Of a DNA stretch of 64,000 nucleotides, positions 8,968-17,596 are shown piece by piece. The stretch's first letter is position 1, and every line of letters begins with the position of its first letter. The stretch comes from G963677085 sp963677085 (GTDB lineage Bacteria > Planctomycetota > Planctomycetia > Pirellulales > Thermoguttaceae), in contig CAXXFH010000004.1 of the NCBI GenBank assembly GCA_963677085.2, positions 3,162,001 to 3,226,000 on the forward strand, written 5' to 3'. A model generated the notes under the pieces. It saw only the letters and a list, made by a program, of their open reading frames with translations, searched no databases and was not told the DNA's origin. The position numbers and the translations under genes were made by a program.

Positions 8968-10478
8968 TGACGATCGACCACCATCGTACCGATGAACTTT
9001 TCCCGTTGTTTGCCCGACTCCACGACGGCGACGTCACGGTCGACGAGCTTCGTGACATCGAACACCGCGTGAGCAACGACCCTCAGGTGTGTGAGCTTTA
9101 TGTGGCCTACACCCTGCAGGTAGCGCAGTTCACCTGGGACAACAGTGTACACGAGGATTTCCGGCCGTCGATTACCGGCGATAATCTACGGTCGTCCAAG
9201 GCGGACATTGCCGTGCGTGGCGGTTTCGGCGGCTTTCCATCCCAACCGTCCCGCGTCTGGCTGGCAAACCCTCGCTTCTGGGTTGCCGTGAGCCTGTTGA
9301 TGGCCGTCTTTCTCAGCGGACTGTACTTCCTCGTGGGCCAGGGCTGGCGACCGGTACGAATGGCCGCTCAGGATCAGCGGGAGCAAGAGCATTCGTCGCA
9401 GCAAATCGCGGCCTTGGTGACCGGGGCGGTCAATTGCCAGTGGGCCAAGGAAAGTCCCGTCCTGGAAGTCGGCGACCGCGCCGTGATAGGTAAACGCTAC
9501 GAGCTGGCCGACGGCCTCGTACGACTCGTCTTTGGTCACCAGGCCGGATGTCTGTTGGAAGGTCCGATCGTGTTCCGCGTGGTTTCGGCCGACGTGGTCC
9601 GCATTGAACGGGGCCGGCTGGCGGCCGAAGTTCCTGCCAGTGCCAAGGGATTCGCCGTCCGCACGCCCTGGGCCAATGTCATCGACTTGGGCACCGAGTT
9701 CGGCGTCGAGGTCGAAGAGGGCGGGCCACTAGCGATCCACGTTTTCCAGGGCAAGGTGCAGATGGAGCCGGTGGTCGAGGGGCCGTCGGCGATGACGATC
9801 GCAGCAGGCCAGTCGGTGCAACTGTTTTCGCGGGGAACGGATATTACGGTCGCACAAGGCGAGGCCCAACCGATGGTCTTCCGGCGGCATTTCCCCATCG
9901 CCGCGGGCGGTGGCCATGTAGAGAGCCGGTTTGACGAGTCGACTGAAGGATGGACGGTAACCGTCGACGGGCATTCGCCGGTGGCGCACAAAGTTGAGGA
10001 AGGCCCGCACGGTGGCTACCTGGAAACGTACGACGAACGGGAAGAAACCGACAAGCGACGAGTTAAGCAGATGGGGTCGCAGGGCGGAGGATTTTATTAC
10101 TCGTTCGTCGCGCCGTCGGAGTATCGAGGCGATTACGGGACCGCCTACGGCAAGAAACTGGCCTTCGACCTGCGGATTCGTGGGGGCTCGGGTGATCCGA
10201 CGACGAAGTACTGTGAATTGCACGGCGCCGACATGACGCTTGCCTTCCCGGTGAAGGGGCCGTTGAACAACGACACCTGGGCACATTTTGAGATTCCCTT
10301 GCGCGACGGCCCGAAATGGGTGCGTTTGGATCTTCCTGGCAGACCGGCTGCCAAGCCGGGCGCGTTGAAGGCCGTGCTCAGCGACCTGCGTCGTCTCGTG
10401 ATTCCCGGCGAGTTTTATTCTGACGAAGAGTGGACTGCCTTCGACAACGTAATTTTGGGTGCCGAAGCAAAACCCTGA
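8967..10478 (+). CDS. FecR-domain membrane anti-sigma-like protein with laminin-B-like C-terminal domain (cassette 2)
   Basis: 503 residues from the ATG at 8967, which overlaps the sigma stop. Cytoplasmic part ~1-103 ('YVAYTLQVAQFTWD'), membrane helix ~105-127 ('RFWVAVSLLMAVFLSGLYFL'), FecR core ~165-295, laminin-B-like domain ~320-500 ('ESRFDESTEGWTVTVDGH', 'AAKPGALKAVLSDLRRLVIP'). The extracytoplasmic part matches the cassette-1 protein almost residue for residue, with identical 'LYFLVGQGWRP' and 'VRTPWANVIDLGTEFGVEVE'; the cytoplasmic ~100 residues are unrelated. It has a ~14-residue polar insert near 'DEREETDKRRVKQMG' not seen in its paralogue. It probably controls the cassette-2 sigma in response to an external ligand. 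Confidence 0.82.
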   Translation: MTIDHHRTDELFPLFARLHDGDVTVDELRDIEHRVSNDPQVCELYVAYTLQVAQFTWDNSVHEDFRPSITGDNLRSSKADIAVRGGFGGFPSQPSRVWLANPRFWVAVSLLMAVFLSGLYFLVGQGWRPVRMAAQDQREQEHSSQQIAALVTGAVNCQWAKESPVLEVGDRAVIGKRYELADGLVRLVFGHQAGCLLEGPIVFRVVSADVVRIERGRLAAEVPASAKGFAVRTPWANVIDLGTEFGVEVEEGGPLAIHVFQGKVQMEPVVEGPSAMTIAAGQSVQLFSRGTDITVAQGEAQPMVFRRHFPIAAGGGHVESRFDESTEGWTVTVDGHSPVAHKVEEGPHGGYLETYDEREETDKRRVKQMGSQGGGFYYSFVAPSEYRGDYGTAYGKKLAFDLRIRGGSGDPTTKYCELHGADMTLAFPVKGPLNNDTWAHFEIPLRDGPKWVRLDLPGRPAAKPGALKAVLSDLRRLVIPGEFYSDEEWTAFDNVILGAEAKP

Positions 10479-10495
10479 ACTAACGTGAGGTAACG

Positions 10496-11263
10496 ATGAT
10501 GAGAGTCTCGCGAAAATCCATGTTGATCATTTTCCTCCTGGCGTGTGGCATAGGTTGTTTCTTGGCAACGCCAGCGGCACAAGCGGACATTCTTCAAGCC
10601 ACACTCGTCGAAGATACCTATGTGAGAAGCAACTCGCCGGACACGAATTTCGACGGCGATAGCGAAGAAATCTGGATCCGCAATCACAACACAGTAAGTC
10701 GGCTTGGGTTGTTTCAGTTCACCCTGCCACAACTGACGGCCGGGCTTACCGCGAACGACGTAGTCAAGGCGGAACTCGTCGGATTCACCGTGCCCGGGAA
10801 AAACGCTAGTTCTCCCTCGGGTCTTATTGTCAGTGGTTTGAGCATCAACCCAGATCTCCAAACGATTACTTACAATGGTGCGGTGAGCCAAGACATCATT
10901 ACCGGGAAGGATGCCAACTACAACTTCGTTTATGGAGCCAATGCCACGGTGTTTTCCGATATCTGGAGCGTCGCGGCCACCTCGGAGCAAACCTACGAGG
11001 CCACCGCGCCCGGCGAGGGGTTGCTGAAGTTCGTCCGGGACCATATCAGCGACACACAGCCCGTGATGGTTACCATCGCCGTTGGCCCGAACGGCACCGT
11101 CGCCACGACCGACTTCCATTTCTGCTCGCAGGAGTATAGCGGCACGCCGGCCCAGTTGCCCATGTCGCTGACGTTGACCACCGTGCCGGAACCGAGTACC
11201 GCACTCCTGGCCGTCTTCGGTGTGTTACTCGGTCTGGTGGCTATTGTCCGCCGGCGGCGCTGA
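10496..11263 (+). CDS. PEP-CTERM exported protein with DNRLRE-like domain (cassette 2)
   Basis: 255 residues, with two adjacent ATGs at the start. Signal peptide ~1-30 ('MLIIFLLACGIGCFLATPAA'). The mature part begins 'QATLVEDTYVRSNSPDTNF' with 'SRLGLFQFTLP', the DNRLRE pattern (Asp-x-Tyr-hydrophobic start, then a beta-sandwich) seen in secreted polysaccharide-associated proteins. The end 'VPEPSTALLAVFGVLLGLVA' plus RRRR is the PEP-CTERM signal. It starts 17 bp after the FecR gene and is almost certainly in the same transcript. Likely an exported surface or matrix protein; no catalytic residues could be identified. Confidence 0.8.
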   Translation: MMRVSRKSMLIIFLLACGIGCFLATPAAQADILQATLVEDTYVRSNSPDTNFDGDSEEIWIRNHNTVSRLGLFQFTLPQLTAGLTANDVVKAELVGFTVPGKNASSPSGLIVSGLSINPDLQTITYNGAVSQDIITGKDANYNFVYGANATVFSDIWSVAATSEQTYEATAPGEGLLKFVRDHISDTQPVMVTIAVGPNGTVATTDFHFCSQEYSGTPAQLPMSLTLTTVPEPSTALLAVFGVLLGLVAIVRRRR

Positions 11264-11319
11264 GCAAAGCAAGCCCATCGCGAATCTTCCGAACAAACAT
11301 ACCAGCAGAGGCTTTCCTG

Positions 11320-12744
11320 ATGCGCAATGAAGTTCCACGACGTCTCTTCCTATCGAGTGCCACCACCGCGCTGACGGCTTCCGTGTTGGGCGCCGGTCTG
11401 GGGGGCAGCGCGGCTGCTTCGCAGGAGGAGCCCAAGCCACAACCCGTCGACGGAAAGACCATTTGCGAACCGCAACGCGACGTTCCTGTGGTCGACGAAG
11501 CCGACGTAGTCGTCTGTGGTGGAGGCCCTGCCGGGGTTGCGGCCGCGATTTCCGCCGCACGATTGGGCGCGAAAACCCGTTTGATAGAGGGCAACGGCTG
11601 TCTGGGTGGTGTCTGGACCGCTGGTTTGGTGAACCACATCATCGACCACGGCAACAAAGCCGGTATCATGCGGGAGATCGTCGAGAACCTGAAAAAACGC
11701 GATGCCTGCGTCCGCGGCTGCGATTTCGACGTCGAAAAGATGAAGCTCCTGCTGGAAGAGATGTGTGCCGAAGCCGGCGTGCGCATGCGTTTGCACACCC
11801 AAACGACCGCCGCCGTGAAAGACGACCAGGGGCGTCTTGCGGCCGTAGTGACCGAATCGAAATCGGGACGCGAGGCGTTTGCCGGAAAACTGTTCGTCGA
11901 CGCCACGGGCGACGGCGACTTGGCCGCCCAGGCTGGCTGCGGTTTCGACTATGGCCGACCCGACAAAGACGAAGCCCAACCGATGAGTTATCTCGTTCTC
12001 CTTACCGGCATCGATTTGGAGAGTGTCAGCCCGTTCGTCTCGGGAATGCCCGGCAGCAATTGGGCCGACCCGAAGCGACGCCTGGCCGAAGAAATTCAAC
12101 GGGGCTCCGGATTTGGCCCGTCTTATGCGCATCCCACACTGTTCTATTTCGGCCACGGCATGTACAGCTTGATGGCCAACCACGAATATCAGGTCGACGG
12201 ATTCGATGCGGATGAGCTTACCGAAGCCACGCTTCGTGGACGACGCGAAGTCCATCGGATGATCGACGGGCTGCGCGGCTTGGGTGGGATCTGGAAGGAT
12301 ATTTCGATCTGCGCCTCACCGGAACGGCTGGGAGTACGCGAAAGCCGGCGGATTCACGGGTTGTATCAGGTAACGTCCGACGACTTGGTTCGCGGCGCCC
12401 GATTCGACGATGCCGTATGCCGTACGACGTTCTGCGTGGACGTGCATTCGACGAACCCCAATCACAGCAAAGGCCTGGGAAGCGACAACATCCGCGCGAA
12501 ACCCTACGACATCCCGTATCGCGCACTGATCGCCCGAGATGTGAAGGGTCTGCTGCTGGCCGGGCGATGCATCAGCGGCGACTTTTTCGCCCACGCCAGC
12601 TATCGGGTGACGGGCAACGCGGTCGCCATGGGCGAAGCGGCCGGAGCCGCCGCCGCCATGGCCTCGCAAAAGGGTCGTTTGCCCCAAGAGGTGCCGTGGG
12701 CTGAGATTCAGGCGGCGATGTCGAAGAATTCATCAAAGTCTTGA
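11320..12744 (+). CDS. Exported FAD-dependent oxidoreductase (cassette 2)
   Basis: 474 residues. The N-terminus 'MRNEVPRRLFLSSATTALTA' is a Tat-like signal (RR, then F-L). The FAD-binding motif is 'DVVVCGGGPAGVAAAISAAR' (~60-80), followed by 'GCLGGVWTAGLVNHIID' and the late 'GLLLAGRCISGDFFAHASYR', typical of the planctomycete FAD_oxidored group (PF12831). It is related to but clearly different from the cassette-1 oxidoreductase. Here it precedes the DUF1559 gene, while in cassette 1 it follows it. Substrate unknown; an exported redox enzyme acting on sugars or other small molecules is an inference only. Confidence 0.82.
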   Translation: MRNEVPRRLFLSSATTALTASVLGAGLGGSAAASQEEPKPQPVDGKTICEPQRDVPVVDEADVVVCGGGPAGVAAAISAARLGAKTRLIEGNGCLGGVWTAGLVNHIIDHGNKAGIMREIVENLKKRDACVRGCDFDVEKMKLLLEEMCAEAGVRMRLHTQTTAAVKDDQGRLAAVVTESKSGREAFAGKLFVDATGDGDLAAQAGCGFDYGRPDKDEAQPMSYLVLLTGIDLESVSPFVSGMPGSNWADPKRRLAEEIQRGSGFGPSYAHPTLFYFGHGMYSLMANHEYQVDGFDADELTEATLRGRREVHRMIDGLRGLGGIWKDISICASPERLGVRESRRIHGLYQVTSDDLVRGARFDDAVCRTTFCVDVHSTNPNHSKGLGSDNIRAKPYDIPYRALIARDVKGLLLAGRCISGDFFAHASYRVTGNAVAMGEAAGAAAAMASQKGRLPQEVPWAEIQAAMSKNSSKS

Positions 12745-12770
12745 ACCAAGAACGTGGTTGGGAAAAGCGT

Positions 12771-12918
12771 ACCCTCTCCTGCTCGGCGGGAGAGGGTGGC
12801 GGCGAAGCCGCCGGGTGAGGGCGGTTTGCAGCGGCGAAAGCGTAACCGTCAGGACGATTGTTAGCGCGAACGCCCCTTACCCCCGGCCCCTCTCCCCGGA
12901 AGGGAGAGGGGAGAAGTG
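12771..12918 (+). repeat. Double-hairpin composite repeat upstream of DUF1559 (cassette 2)
   Basis: Two strong hairpins built on GGGAGAGGG: the first at 12771-12797 (ACCCTCTCC...GGGAGAGGGT), then GGCGGC/GCCGCC and GGGTGAGGGCGG. The second at 12876-12916 is CCTTACCCCCGGCCCCTCTC with a closing GGGAGAGGGG. The first and second halves are also mutually complementary. The same unit in the same orientation precedes the cassette-4 DUF1559 gene (34790-34938). The 3' edge is about 35 nt before the ATG at 12952. It may act as an intercistronic transcript-stability or attenuation element. Confidence 0.75.
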
Positions 12919-12951
12919 GTTCATTAGCATTCCCGTGGTTCGAGAGTTGCC

Positions 12952-13893
12952 ATGACAGGGCGTGTGAACAAAGCGTTTACGCTGGTCGAGTTGCTGGTGG
13001 TCATCGCCATCATTGGGATCTTGATCGCGCTGCTGTTGCCGGCGGTGCAATCGGCCCGGGAGGCGGCACGGCGGATGCAGTGTAGCAACAATCTCCGGCA
13101 GTTGGGTCTGGCGCTGCACAATTACCATACGGCGTTGCGAGTGCTCCCGCCCGGAGGGATTTCCCGTAAGAACGGCCAGGGCAACGAACTAAGCTTTCTC
13201 GTAATGCTGTTGCCCTATCTGGAGCAGAAACCGCTTTACGACCAAGTTGATTTCAACACCGGTGTGTATACCGGCCAGGGAAAACTCGATATATCTCTAA
13301 CGTCGATTCCCGGCCTGCTTTGCCCGAGTTGTCCAATCGTCTATTCGAACCTCTATCAAAGAACCAACAACTACACAGAGTATTGGCCCAGCGGCGACTC
13401 GACCGGCCAGAATACCTACACCACGCACTATGTGGGCGTAATGGGACCGCGCGGCACACACTCCTTGACCGGCGAAGACTATCAAACGATCGCTTCGCCC
13501 AATTGCGGTCCGATCGCCGTTCAGGGCCTGCTCTATCCCGACAGCCACGTGCGGCTCGGCGATATCACCGACGGCACATCAAACACCTTTGCCGTCGGCG
13601 AAACTTCATGGGTCGGTTACGACAAATACCGCTCCTGGGTTCGCGGTTCAAGCAGTAACCTGTGCCAGGGCAGCACGAAGAACGTTTACGAGCCGATCAA
13701 CGCGGGGGCCCCCTATGTCGACTTCAACAACGGCGCGTTCGGCAGCGAACATCCCGGCGGCACCCACTTCCTAATGGCCGATGGCTCCACCCATTTCGTC
13801 TCCGAAACGATCGACGACAGCGTCTACCGCGCTTCGGCCAGCCGCAACGGCGGGGAAACGCAAACGGTGACGAGCGCGGGCAACGGGTTCTAG
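12952..13893 (+). CDS. DUF1559 pseudopilin-like protein (cassette 2)
   Basis: 313 residues. Prepilin-like start 'KAFTLVELLVVIAIIG' and 'ILIALLLPAVQSAREAARR' (~5-40), then the conserved 'MQCSNNLRQLGLALHNYHTA'. Centre: 'DSHVRLGDITDGTSNTFAVG'. C-terminal H-X9-DG block: 'HPGGTHFLMADGSTHFV'. The residue before Phe is Ala rather than the usual Gly, which would matter if a prepilin peptidase acts here. The closest paralogue in the window is the cassette-3 protein (17737-18684), nearly identical over the first ~75 residues. Confidence 0.88.
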   Translation: MTGRVNKAFTLVELLVVIAIIGILIALLLPAVQSAREAARRMQCSNNLRQLGLALHNYHTALRVLPPGGISRKNGQGNELSFLVMLLPYLEQKPLYDQVDFNTGVYTGQGKLDISLTSIPGLLCPSCPIVYSNLYQRTNNYTEYWPSGDSTGQNTYTTHYVGVMGPRGTHSLTGEDYQTIASPNCGPIAVQGLLYPDSHVRLGDITDGTSNTFAVGETSWVGYDKYRSWVRGSSSNLCQGSTKNVYEPINAGAPYVDFNNGAFGSEHPGGTHFLMADGSTHFVSETIDDSVYRASASRNGGETQTVTSAGNGF

Positions 13894-14109
13894 CGTTGCG
13901 TCAATCCTGCCACGCTGAATGGGGTGTCACTGGCTGTCTGCCAGCCGGCTCGACCACTCCCTCTTCTGGATAAAGGCGAAATCTCGCCGTTTTTCGCGCT
14001 ATGAATCTAGCCCGTCTCGCGTAAACCATAATAGGAAATGGTCTTCTTGTTATGAAACCGCCAGCCATCCCCTCCCGTAGGGTGGGGTTTCCGCCCAAGG
14101 GCAACGCGA

Positions 14110-14655
14110 ATGAACCGTAACCCGGCCGACGAACGACGATTGCTGGTTTCCTTGTGGATGCAGCACCAGAAAACGGTCGGTTCGTTCGTCTGGACGGCGA
14201 TCGGTGACCTGCACGACTCCGAGGACGTTTTACAGCAAGTCGCCGAAGCGGTGGCCGAACACTTCGACCGCTATGACCCCGAAAAGCCGTTTTTGCCGTG
14301 GGTGATGACCATTGCACGCAACAAAGTAACCGATCATTACCGGCGCGAAAGCCGCAACCGCCTGAGGCTTTCCCCCGGCAGTCTCGAGCAGCTCTGCGAC
14401 GCGACGCAGGACTTACAGGAAGAACTAAGCGAACGGGCGGAAGCCCTGAAACTGTGTTTGGGGAAACTTGGCCGGAAGGCGCGCCAGATGCTCGATCTTC
14501 GCTACAGCCATGATCTGACTCCCAAGCGGATTGCCGAGAAACTGGGGACCACGGCAAACAGCGTTTCGGCTACTCTCTCACGGCTTCGCAGTTCTCTGGC
14601 CGAATGCATCAACACGCGCCTGGCGGCGTCGGGAGGCGATCATGGCACCCGATGA
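14110..14655 (+). CDS. ECF-type RNA polymerase sigma factor (cassette 3)
   Basis: 181 residues. Region 2: ~15-85 ('AIGDLHDSEDVLQQVAEAVA', 'FLPWVMTIARNKVTDHYRRE'). Region 4: ~120-175 with HTH 'LTPKRIAEKLGTTANSVSAT' and the shared tail 'SRLRSSLAECINTRL'. The gene overlaps the FecR-like gene by 14 bp. A 216-bp spacer separates it from the cassette-2 DUF1559 gene and probably holds its promoter; the AT-rich TATGAATCTAGCC...AAACCATAATAGG stretch at about 14001-14036 is the only visible candidate. Confidence 0.88.
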   Translation: MNRNPADERRLLVSLWMQHQKTVGSFVWTAIGDLHDSEDVLQQVAEAVAEHFDRYDPEKPFLPWVMTIARNKVTDHYRRESRNRLRLSPGSLEQLCDATQDLQEELSERAEALKLCLGKLGRKARQMLDLRYSHDLTPKRIAEKLGTTANSVSATLSRLRSSLAECINTRLAASGGDHGTR

Positions 14656-16033
14656 TCTGATCAGCGCCCATTTCGATGGTTTGCTCGATGAGCAGCAGGC
14701 CGAGGAACTGCAAAGTTGGCTGGAATCGGCTCGCGAACACTTTGAATACTTCCTTCGGCAGGGCTCTCTGCATTACCAGCTTCACGGCGGCATGGCGCGC
14801 GACGAAGGAGGTGCGGCCGAGTTGCAGCCGACGGGCTCCGACGCCCTTGGTCAACTTGGCGCGGTGTGTGCGACCCCGAGCGAAGATTCTCTGCTGACCG
14901 AGCTCTACGGTCGTCTGCCGCATGAGCCCAGTTCGCGGTTGACGAGCCCACGGTTCTGGATCGTGGTCAGCCTATTAACGACCGTATTCCTCAGTGGTTT
15001 ATACCTGCTGGTGGGCGAAGGCTGGCAGGCCAGAGAGTTCGCCCAGCAACCGGTGGAACAACCAAAAACGGTCGCATCGTTGGTACCGCCGATCGCCGTG
15101 TTGGTCGCCGGGATGGCCGACTGCCAATGGGCCTCCGGTAGCCCGACCCTGCAACTCGGAAACTACGCGGCAATCGACGAACAGTACGAGCTTCGCAGCG
15201 GCCTGCTGAAACTTGCCATCGACCGGAAGACACGGTGCGTTGTGGAAGGGCCTGTCGTGTTCCGCGTGATCTCGGCCGACACGATTCGCCTGGAACGGGG
15301 GCGGCTGGCGGCCATCGTGCCCGCCGACGCAGTCGGATTTACCGTACGAACGCCTCGAGCCGACGTGACCGACCTGGGCACCGAATTCGGCGTGGAAGTG
15401 GCCGAAGACGGAACCCTCAACACTTATGTGTTCGAAGGCACCGTGATGTTGTCGACCCGTCCGCCGAAAGACTCCACCGCGGGCGTAAGTACGATGGTGC
15501 TTTCGTCCGGGGAGTCGGCCTTGGTGGCCGTCTCCGGCGAATTGCGTAGGGGAGCTGGATGCCCCATTCGTATTGCGAGGCTTGGTCTTTCCTATAACGA
15601 CAATGACATCATCGTCGACGATACGGAGGCAGAAAAGGTCGGACACTGGGTTCAAGGGTCGTTCATCGCCGGATTCGTCGGCCAGGGATATTCGCACGAC
15701 AACGATGAGGAAAAAGGCACGAAGAGCATTCGATTTCGGGCGAGGTTGCCCAAGCTAGGCCGATACGCGATTCAACTGGCTTTTCCGGCACACGCTAACC
15801 GCGCGACCAACACGCCCGTTACGGTTCATCATGCCGACGGCGTCGACCGGATCGTCATCGACCAACGTGAAGGACCGGAAGGCGGCAAAAAGGTCTTGCT
15901 GGGAGCATTCCGCTTCACTCCGTCGACGAACGCTTACGTGGAAATCGACAACGAAGGCACCAACGGTTACGTGATTGCCGACACCGTGCAATGGCGGTTT
16001 TTGGGCCCGACTGAGGAAAACGATAAACCGTAG
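14642..16033 (+). CDS. FecR-domain membrane anti-sigma-like protein with golvesin-like C-terminal domain (cassette 3)
   Basis: 463 residues from the ATG at 14642 inside the end of the sigma gene. Cytoplasmic part ~1-98, starting 'ISAHFDGLLDEQQAEELQSW'; membrane helix ~100-122 ('RFWIVVSLLTTVFLSGLYLL'); FecR core ~160-285 ('TDLGTEFGVEVAEDG'). The last ~135 residues, from 'NDIIVDDTEAEKVGHWVQGS' through 'GYSHDNDEEKGTKSIRF' to 'IDNEGTNGYVIADTVQWRF', match the golvesin/xanthan-lyase C-terminal domain pattern, a beta-sandwich associated with polysaccharide-active enzymes. So this sensor shares the membrane and FecR parts with cassettes 1 and 2 but has a different outer domain. Possible role: detecting a glycan. 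Confidence 0.8.
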   Translation: MAPDDLISAHFDGLLDEQQAEELQSWLESAREHFEYFLRQGSLHYQLHGGMARDEGGAAELQPTGSDALGQLGAVCATPSEDSLLTELYGRLPHEPSSRLTSPRFWIVVSLLTTVFLSGLYLLVGEGWQAREFAQQPVEQPKTVASLVPPIAVLVAGMADCQWASGSPTLQLGNYAAIDEQYELRSGLLKLAIDRKTRCVVEGPVVFRVISADTIRLERGRLAAIVPADAVGFTVRTPRADVTDLGTEFGVEVAEDGTLNTYVFEGTVMLSTRPPKDSTAGVSTMVLSSGESALVAVSGELRRGAGCPIRIARLGLSYNDNDIIVDDTEAEKVGHWVQGSFIAGFVGQGYSHDNDEEKGTKSIRFRARLPKLGRYAIQLAFPAHANRATNTPVTVHHADGVDRIVIDQREGPEGGKKVLLGAFRFTPSTNAYVEIDNEGTNGYVIADTVQWRFLGPTEENDKP

Positions 16034-16199
16034 AAACGATGTAAAAATGACTTGTGGGTTGATCATCCTTCGCTTCGCTCAGGATGACACAAATCGAAAA
16101 AGGAAAACGTGTTTGTGCATCGTTCCTTAGTAAAACAATGAAACTCCCGGTACCGATAGGTAAGTCGAAAATCGATGCGTTGAAAGGAAGGTGATTGCG

Positions 16200-17564
16200 A
16201 TGACGTATTCTACTTGGAAGAAATTCGGAATGCCGCCGATGGATGCCCGCTTGGTGCGAGGGGGGCTACTGGCGATGGTGGCGCTTGCCTGCCTGTTGCT
16301 ATCCCAAGTCCAGGCCGATGTGGTCTACTCCACGGGCTTCGACGGACCGGCGGGGACCACGCCCGGCACCATCGGAACGGTGCTCGAAGATTGGAGCGGC
16401 AATGCAGCCTACTATCAACTGGACGGTTCCGGCGGGTATACATCAAGTCAAGACGGCGAGAGATCCCAATACACGCCCTACACCTTCACCAACGGCATCG
16501 TCGAGGCCGATTTCAATTATTCCGGCTTCACCGGCGTGGTCGCCCGAGCCAACGGGGGCGACTACTACCATGCCCGGCTCCACGGTAACAATCTGGAGAT
16601 CTACAGCTTTGGCTCAGCAGGCATAAACAAGTTGGCGTCGGCGTCGGCCCCGGGGTACGAGGAGGGCGAAACCTTGAAAATCCGCATGGCGCTCGAGGGC
16701 CCCGCGATCGTCACTTCGCTGTACGACCAGAATGGCGACCACGTCGCGACCACCACCGCCTACGACACGAATTACAGTAGTGGTGGAACGGCAGGCCTTC
16801 GAGGGGGCGAAGGATCGGTGTGGAACAGCTTCGCCATCGCCGACGAAGTGCCCACCTTCGACATCACCACAGCCGACGGCAACGGAGCCGATTCCTACGT
16901 GGAGTATCGCTCGGACCAGACTTCCGCGGCAAATGCCAATTACGGCACCTCCACAACGGTCCAAACAAAAAACGCGGGCCCGAATCCTGAGGGCAATAGT
17001 TATCCCGTAGGCGCGGAACTCTCGCGCAAAACCTACCTGCGTTTCGACCTCAGTTCGCTCCCCGAAGAATCATTCGAAGCGGTGCTGCTGAAGCTGACCG
17101 CCACGGGCAGCGACGGCACCCTACACACCTTCAACGTCTACGGTCTTAACGACGACCTGGATGCCGACAACTGGAGCGAAACCGCGGTTACCTGGAACAA
17201 TGCTCCGGCCAACGACGACAGCCTGGGAGCGGTCGATCTGGCCGAAGCCACGTTCCTCGGCGACGTCGCAGGCGTGACGGCGGGAAGTACCCTGGCGTTT
17301 GGCACTCAGGAACTACACGATTTCATCGCCGCCGACACCGACAAACTGGTTACGCTCATCATCACCCGGGCAAACAACGATCCGAATTTCGCCAGTGCCA
17401 GTCACAGCTTCTATTCGAAGGAGGCGGGAGATCTCGCCTTGGCGCCCACGCTGGCGTTCGTCACCCCGTTGGCAGTTCCCGAGCCGTCGACCCTGGTGCT
17501 GTTGGGCATGGGCCTTGTGGGGCTGTTGTCGTTGGCCGTCCGCCGACGATTCGGTGGCAAATGA
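16200..17564 (+). CDS. PEP-CTERM exported protein with LamG-like and DNRLRE-like domains (cassette 3)
   Basis: 454 residues from the ATG at 16200 (AAAGGAAG at 16183-16190; a GTG at 16191 is in frame but too close). Signal peptide ends near 'LLLSQVQADV'. Residues ~42-220 look like a concanavalin/LamG-type sandwich ('YSTGFDGPAGTTPGTIG', 'GIVEADFNYSGFTGVVARA'); ~225-420 fit a DNRLRE domain ('ADSYVEYRSDQTSAANANYG', 'KTYLRFDLSSLPEESFEA', 'WSETAVTWNNAP'). The end 'AVPEPSTLVLLGMGLVGLLS' plus RRRFGGK is PEP-CTERM. Probably an exported carbohydrate-binding surface protein; no catalytic dyad was recognised. Confidence 0.8.
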   Translation: MTYSTWKKFGMPPMDARLVRGGLLAMVALACLLLSQVQADVVYSTGFDGPAGTTPGTIGTVLEDWSGNAAYYQLDGSGGYTSSQDGERSQYTPYTFTNGIVEADFNYSGFTGVVARANGGDYYHARLHGNNLEIYSFGSAGINKLASASAPGYEEGETLKIRMALEGPAIVTSLYDQNGDHVATTTAYDTNYSSGGTAGLRGGEGSVWNSFAIADEVPTFDITTADGNGADSYVEYRSDQTSAANANYGTSTTVQTKNAGPNPEGNSYPVGAELSRKTYLRFDLSSLPEESFEAVLLKLTATGSDGTLHTFNVYGLNDDLDADNWSETAVTWNNAPANDDSLGAVDLAEATFLGDVAGVTAGSTLAFGTQELHDFIAADTDKLVTLIITRANNDPNFASASHSFYSKEAGDLALAPTLAFVTPLAVPEPSTLVLLGMGLVGLLSLAVRRRFGGK

Positions 17565-17596
17565 TACCGTTTGGGGTGAATATTCCAATCCACGTG

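Noticed and set aside
10415..11119. 234-codon minus-strand frame across the cassette-2 FecR/PEP-CTERM junction
   Set aside because: Crosses two supported genes in antisense and has no recognisable domain.
12771..12918. Intrinsic terminator for the FAD oxidoreductase gene
   Set aside because: Strong hairpins but no T-run, and the same unit recurs upstream of another DUF1559 gene, so it is described as a repeat or leader instead.
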